A stretch of DNA of 64,000 nt from NCBI RefSeq assembly GCF_010731575.1, contig NZ_AP022617.1, positions 5,704,001 to 5,768,000 of the forward strand, written 5' to 3'. Position numbers and translations under genes: made by a program. The notes beneath the pieces are model-generated. The model ran no database searches and was not told the origin of the DNA. It saw only the letters and a program-made list of their open reading frames with translations. The stretch comes from Mycolicibacterium monacense. GTDB lineage: Bacteria; Actinomycetota; Actinomycetes; Mycobacteriales; Mycobacteriaceae. This document shows, piece by piece, positions 60,923 to 64,000 of the stretch (its first letter is position 1; the number at the start of each line of letters is the position of its first letter).

Positions 60923-61408
60923 TCAATTCTGATTCGCCGGTTCATGATGGTGGAAGAGCACCTGCCAATGGACCTGCATCACGGCGAACAGGAACGCCGT
61001 GCTGATGCCGAACAGCAGTACGCCGTTCACCGCTTCGAGCACGCTGAACAGATGGAATCGGGACGGCAACGTATTCCCGGGTAGGTCGAACGTCGTCATG
61101 CTGGCCAAAGAGAACGTGGACGCGTCCGTGAACGACTCGAACGCGCCGAGCCATGTGTACGCCGACGCCCACAACACGCCCTCCAGCCCGTGCAGGGCGG
61201 TCAGTATCAGAGCCACCGCTCCGATTCGACCGATCGCGGCGGGAAGCTCGCGACGCGGATCCCGCCGATGGTTGTCAATGCGAGCGCGGGCCCTCGATTC
61301 CAAGCGGAAAGCCATCAGCACCACCGCAGTGGTGTGGATCGCGATGGTCAAGAGGATGAACGAAAGACCCAGTACCCAGCTCGCCAGATTCACGTGTTCT
61401 TCCTCCAT
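60923..61408 (-). CDS. Two-pore-domain channel-like membrane protein lacking the K+ filter
   Basis: 161 residues. Spans at about 8-33 (LASWVLGLSFILLTIAIHTT), 60-80 (GRIGAVALILTALHGLEGVL) and 118-146 (HLFSVLEAVNGVLLFGISTA), with a re-entrant pore-like helix SFTDASTFSLASMTTFDLPG at 92-111 between the last two. In ion-channel (Ion_trans_2) proteins the filter is TTVGYGD; here the same place reads TTFDLPG, without the GYG needed for potassium selectivity. It may therefore be a channel relative with another role. Basic cytosolic loop RLESRARARIDNHRRDPRRE. Confidence 0.65.
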   Translation of the reverse strand: MEEEHVNLASWVLGLSFILLTIAIHTTAVVLMAFRLESRARARIDNHRRDPRRELPAAIGRIGAVALILTALHGLEGVLWASAYTWLGAFESFTDASTFSLASMTTFDLPGNTLPSRFHLFSVLEAVNGVLLFGISTAFLFAVMQVHWQVLFHHHEPANQN

Positions 61409-61503
61409 CCGCCACGCCGTGATGGCCGCGACCGCCGTTGACAGCGCATGGAACGCGCGGAGCGAATCTGTGTCGCGGTAACGGTGACGAGCCGGTTGAC
61501 GCC

Positions 61504-61899
61504 CTAGGGCAGTGGGGTGTCCGACGGATTCGGTTGCTGATTACAGCGGTTCAGGAAGTCGTCCGCCGGTTGCTTGATGCCCTGGAGTTCGGCTCGAACC
61601 TGGGGGTTGGCGTCCAAGTACTCCTGCACCTGCGGACGCATTTGGTCCCGGGACTGACCCTTGAGCGTGGCGAAGAATTCGTTGACGGGCGGATGTGTGA
61701 ACAGGTAGGTGGACAGCGCTGCGGCAACGCCGGCCCTGACGCCCGCCCAATCCGCGGGCGAGCAATTCGGTGGGGGTGGAACCGGCGGCTGGGCACTCGC
61801 AACTGCTGCGCCTCCGAAAAACACTGCACCAGCAACTGCGCCGGCGCCGATTGCGCCAATAACTGCTCGGTGACCAAAATGTTGTGAAGGCAACATCAT
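61504..61899 (-). CDS. Secreted hemophore-like haem-binding protein
   Basis: 131 residues. Signal peptide to about residue 36 (AVIGAIGAGAVAGAVFFGGA ... VASAQ), then PPVPPPPNCSPADWAGVRAG and an all-helical domain (LSTYLFTHPPVNEFFATLKG, QEYLDANPQVRAELQGIKQP, FLNRC). The two Cys (in NCSPAD and NRC) bracket the domain as in mycobacterial hemophore-related proteins such as Rv0203. ATG 61899 with GAAGGAGAAG ahead. Probably carries haem or is a related exported protein; ligand residues not certain. Confidence 0.8.
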   Translation of the reverse strand: MMLPSQHFGHRAVIGAIGAGAVAGAVFFGGAAVASAQPPVPPPPNCSPADWAGVRAGVAAALSTYLFTHPPVNEFFATLKGQSRDQMRPQVQEYLDANPQVRAELQGIKQPADDFLNRCNQQPNPSDTPLP

Positions 61900-62101
61900 T
61901 GCTGCTTCTCCTTCATGTGGTACAGCTTCCTGCACCGTATTAGGGCTTACGATAAATCCACAGACCAAACCGCGCGGCATAATCGCCGTTGAAGGATCAG
62001 CCGAAGCCGCACAAGTTCTCAATGCAGGTTTTCATTTGTCGACACCTTGGACAGCGCACGAATCGTAGGATCGCCACGAGGCAACTGAGAGAAGATGTCC
62101 A

Positions 62102-62467
62102 ATGAAGCCTTGGCTACAACGAAGCGCCGTCTCGGCCGTCGTGTTGGGGATCCTGCCGCTGCTCGAACTCGCTTCACCGGCTGTCGGCCACGCACAGCCG
62201 CCGCCACCACCGTGCCCACCGGGCATGTACTGGAATTTCACCACGGTTGTATGCGAATTCCCGCCACCCCCGGCCCTTTACATCGACCCGTGGTTGCCGG
62301 TTTACGTCCCGGATGTCGTCGATGTCGATCTCGATGTGGATATTCCGGTTCCTGGCCCACCAGGTATCGGGGCTCCAGGGCGACCGAATATCGGCGCCCC
62401 CGGACCGGGGCCTCGCCCCCCAGGAATCGGTGGGGGACGCGGCGGCGGTCGCGGTGGTCGACGCTGA
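62102..62467 (+). CDS. Proline/glycine-rich secreted protein
   Basis: 121 residues. Signal peptide to about residue 31 (MKPWLQRSAVSAVVLGILPL ... VGHAQ), then PPPPPCPPGMYWNFTTVVCE (one likely disulfide), an aromatic segment LYIDPWLPVYVPDVV and a Pro/Gly repeat tail ending in GGGRGGGRGGRR. No enzyme motif. Divergent from the hemophore gene across 200 nt of AT-richer DNA. A wall-associated or scaffold-like protein, function unknown. Confidence 0.7.
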   Translation: MKPWLQRSAVSAVVLGILPLLELASPAVGHAQPPPPPCPPGMYWNFTTVVCEFPPPPALYIDPWLPVYVPDVVDVDLDVDIPVPGPPGIGAPGRPNIGAPGPGPRPPGIGGGRGGGRGGRR

Positions 62468-62986
62468 GCCGGTTCGTTCGAATTCCGGCCGGGAACTTGA
62501 TATCGACAATTGTTTGACAAGCGCTGCCTGAAGAATGGGACCGGAAACGCGATCTCGTCGGCGAAAACAGCGGCGCGGGCGCAGTGGCGGGATTCTGTGT
62601 ATTTGCGTTCATAAATTGTGGAGCGTTTGAATCGGCGTCGTCGTAGCTTTCCGTTTCCAGGGTCCATACGGCGGTGCCGGTCAAGGCGATTGGCCTGCCG
62701 TCGGGTTTCGTGCCGAGGAGGCCGTTGTTGGTTGTCAGTCCCACCGGGAGGTGACGGGGGCTCGGTGGGCCATGAACCGGTCGGCGACCTGGTCATCGGC
62801 TCCAGCCGCTGGAGGAGCTCAAACTCCAGGAATGGAGCCCTCTGTCGGGATTGAACTGGTGATCACGCATAACGTCGTCGACGACGGTGGTGCCGGCCAT
62901 GGCCAGGACAGCTCGATCCGTTTCCTGGTCGGCCGGACCCGCTGTCTGCCGACAGGGTGCGAGTCGTCTGGAGACCTGGAGGACCG
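62468..62986. other. Gene-poor stretch with low-GC composition and a tRNA relic
   Basis: About 520 nt. Reading both strands I see no well-supported gene: the open frames that cross it run into coding DNA of the neighbour or have mixed composition. GC is lower (for example 62560-62640) than in the surroundings. It contains the decayed tRNA 3' end at 62833-62865 and lies against an HNH endonuclease gene, so it looks like eroded mobile DNA. Confidence 0.5.
62833..62865 (-). repeat. Decayed copy of the tRNA-Thr 3' end (possible attachment-site relic)
   Basis: 33 bases match the 3' part of the tRNA-Thr gene at 63432-63464 in 27 positions, including the T-loop TTCAATC and the encoded CCA; five of the six differences are transitions. 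The T-stem no longer pairs and no 5' half exists. The pair of copies brackets the HNH gene. Confidence 0.7.
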
Positions 62987-63391
62987 CTAATAGGACTTGC
63001 CGTCGGCATAGCGCTGCCGGCGGAAGGCGCGGCCGCTGCCGCGGTTGCGGCTCTTGTAGGTGGGCAACTGCGAATCGCAGTTCGGGCAGACCAGGCGCAG
63101 GTTCTGTCGGCGGTTGTTGGTCGAGTTGCCGTCGATGTGGTCCAGTATCAACGTCAGCGGCAGGCCATGCCAGGTGCTGGAGCCGCCGCAGATTGCGCAG
63201 CAACCGGATTGTTCGGCGGCAAGGTGCACTCGGATGTAATGATCTGGTCGAGAATCGACCCATGCTTGCCCGGATTCGAGCCAGAGCTTCGCACTGGCCG
63301 TTCGTCGGGCCGCGGCCTGACAGGCGTTACCGCAATAGATCTTCTGGCTGCGCTTGGAAAGCGTTGCACCGCAGCCGAGGCAGCATCGCAT
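62987..63391 (-). CDS. HNH endonuclease
   Basis: 134 residues. N-terminal zinc knuckle MRCCLGCGATLSKRSQKIYC with CGNAC, a middle CCAICGG zinc site, and the HNH core LILDHIDGNSTNNRRQNLRL followed by CPNCDSQ. The DH...N...(C) arrangement and metal cysteines fit the HNH nuclease family found in phages and homing or restriction-linked elements. It lies 43 nt from tRNA-Thr and between the tRNA and its decayed copy. Likely a residual or stand-alone mobile-element nuclease. Confidence 0.9.
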   Translation of the reverse strand: MRCCLGCGATLSKRSQKIYCGNACQAAARRTASAKLWLESGQAWVDSRPDHYIRVHLAAEQSGCCAICGGSSTWHGLPLTLILDHIDGNSTNNRRQNLRLVCPNCDSQLPTYKSRNRGSGRAFRRQRYADGKSY

Positions 63392-63434
63392 GATTGGAAG
63401 CTACCGGCAGGCACCGACATGTCGGCTGCGCGTG

Positions 63435-63506
63435 GAGCCCCCTATCGGGATTGAACCGATGACCTACATATTACAAGTATGTTGCTCTACCACTGAGCTA
63501 AGGAGG
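63435..63506 (-). tRNA. tRNA-Thr(UGU)
   Basis: Full cloverleaf on the minus strand: acceptor stem GCCTCCT / AGGGGGC (one T-G pair), D-arm GCTC...GAGC, anticodon stem ACATA / TATGT with loop CTTGTAA (anticodon TGT), T-arm ATCGG TTCAATC CCGAT. Discriminator T and an encoded CCA follow (63432-63434). The next base pair of the 3' end is duplicated in decayed form at 62833. Confidence 0.95.
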
Positions 63507-63523
63507 CGTGGAACGCGCTACAG

Positions 63524-63652
63524 CTTAACGCTCCGCGTCGACGATCCGTTCGGAGACCACCGCGCGCGGTCCGGGACCGCTGCGTCAGCTGCGGTGAGGG
63601 CAGCGGATGCGTTCGGCGGTGTTGCTCAGGGGGTTCCTACCTGGGATAGCGT
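63524..63652 (-). pseudogene. Decayed tandem copy of the 3' end of the downstream-listed gene at 63703
   Basis: Translated in one frame this gives NPLSNTAERIRCPHRS, a TGA, then RSGPGPRAVVSERIVDAER and TAA; the intact gene ends NPLSNIADRIPLPGRRLGRR ... AVRSQRVIDVEE. A one-base loss (LSQV then GG) breaks the frame just upstream of NPLSN, and an in-frame stop lies in the middle. The copy lies between tRNA-Thr and the intact gene. Confidence 0.75.
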
Positions 63653-63702
63653 GTCGGCGTCCGGCGGCCGGGACGACGCCCCGGGCCGTTCGTCGCGACC
63701 GG

Positions 63703-64000
63703 TCACTCCTCGACGTCGATCACCCGTTGCGACCGCACCGCCGTGGTGGGCGTGGTCGGTGTTCGGCGGCCGAGCCTGCGACCGGGCAGCGGGATCCGGT
63801 CGGCGATGTTGCTCAGCGGGTTCACCACCTGACTCAGCGCGATCACCGCTTCGCGCAGGGCCTCGACCGTCGGGGCCAGCGCTTCGAGGCCGGGAGTCAG
63901 CCGGTTCAGCGTGTCGGCCACGTCGGCGAGCTGTTCGAGTGGACCGTTGCGCGCGGTCAGTTTGTCGATCAACCCGCCGTCGGCGAGCAGCCGGTCGGCG
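63703..64000 (-). CDS. Hypothetical protein, C-terminal part (5' end outside window)
   Basis: The frame is open to the window edge (ADRLLADGGLIDKLTARNGP), so only the last 98 codons are present. The visible part is amphipathic helix, LADVADTLNRLTPGLEALAP, TVEALREAVIALSQVVNPLS, followed by a basic, Pro/Thr-rich end (PGRRLGRRTPTTPTTAVRSQ) and VIDVEE. This resembles mycobacterial envelope-associated helical proteins of unknown function; no domain can be named. A decayed copy of its end lies just downstream. Confidence 0.75.
   Translation of the reverse strand, partial: ADRLLADGGLIDKLTARNGPLEQLADVADTLNRLTPGLEALAPTVEALREAVIALSQVVNPLSNIADRIPLPGRRLGRRTPTTPTTAVRSQRVIDVEE

Noticed and set aside
61930..61960. 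TTAGGG...TAA pattern upstream of the hemophore gene as a possible IdeR iron box
   Set aside because: Only half of the IdeR consensus is matched and the symmetric half is missing.
62238..62744. Minus-strand frame starting MGLTTNNGLLGTKPDGRPIA
   Set aside because: Its first part has fairly normal protein composition, but it continues through the secreted Pro-rich gene on the other strand and shows no family pattern.
62834..62910. A second complete tRNA gene
   Set aside because: Only the 3' third is recognisable; acceptor 5' strand, D-arm and anticodon arm are absent and the T-stem does not pair.

Overview
The window is high-GC actinobacterial DNA from a mycobacterium, most likely an environmental fast grower (Mycolicibacterium type). 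The evidence is a complete mce4 steroid-import operon, side-chain and ring-degradation genes of cholesterol catabolism in nearly the order known from M. tuberculosis Rv3489-Rv3531c, eight copies of the KstR operator pattern (TnnAACnnGTTnnA), many GTG/TTG starts and 1-8 nt gene overlaps. It is not M. tuberculosis itself: several blocks have no counterpart in that region. Rv names are given from knowledge of families and gene order, not from a search.

Layout. 1-0.7 kb: end of a sensor histidine kinase. 0.9-7.3 kb: a P450, alcohol dehydrogenase, aldehyde dehydrogenase and acyl-CoA ligase cassette followed by an opposing IclR regulator; together they could turn an unactivated carbon into an acyl-CoA. 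7.3-10.5 kb: KstR-controlled Rv3531c, Rv3530c (SDR) and Rv3529c (sulfotransferase) equivalents. 10.5-15.6 kb: an inserted envelope polysaccharide operon made of a leader peptide, a UDP-sugar dehydrogenase, a hyaluronan/chitin-synthase-like glycosyltransferase, a 33-residue one-span membrane protein and a membrane-anchored polysaccharide deacetylase, every junction overlapping by 4 nt. 15.6-18 kb: kshA, an Rv3527 equivalent and a lectin-like lipoprotein, read toward and slightly into the polysaccharide operon. 18-24 kb: a MOSC protein, a lipoprotein, an LLM oxidoreductase, ltp3, ltp4 and a double DUF35 protein. 24-32 kb: an LLM oxidoreductase, an acetoacetate-decarboxylase-like protein, CYP142, a small secreted protein, an AbiEi/DUF559-like protein set between two related palindromes, echA19, fadD19 and an IpdC-like flavoprotein. 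32-37 kb: fadD17, fadE27 and fadE26 opposed to fdxD and hsd4A. 37.3-47.9 kb: the mce4 operon (yrbE4AB, mce4A-F, mas4AB).

47.9-64 kb: otsA with a 54-residue partner, a crotonase, an SDR behind a 28-bp palindrome, a molybdenum-hydroxylase operon (coxL/G/M/S type) with a 3-hydroxyisobutyrate-dehydrogenase-like gene and a DUF6632 membrane protein, a DUF1232/GH13/flavin-oxidoreductase operon, a 39-residue CxxC protein, a channel-like membrane protein lacking a potassium filter, a hemophore-like protein, a proline-rich secreted protein, an HNH endonuclease beside tRNA-Thr with a decayed copy of the tRNA 3' end, and a truncated gene with a decayed tandem copy of its own 3' end.

How it fits together: Mce4/YrbE4 imports sterol; CYP142 oxidises the side-chain terminus; FadD19 and FadD17 load CoA; FadE26/27, EchA19, Hsd4A and the Ltp/DUF35 group carry out beta-oxidation and carbon-carbon cleavage; KshA attacks the rings. 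KstR sites sit in front of nearly all these units. The most novel-looking material is the polysaccharide operon with its tiny membrane protein and leader, embedded in the steroid regulon.
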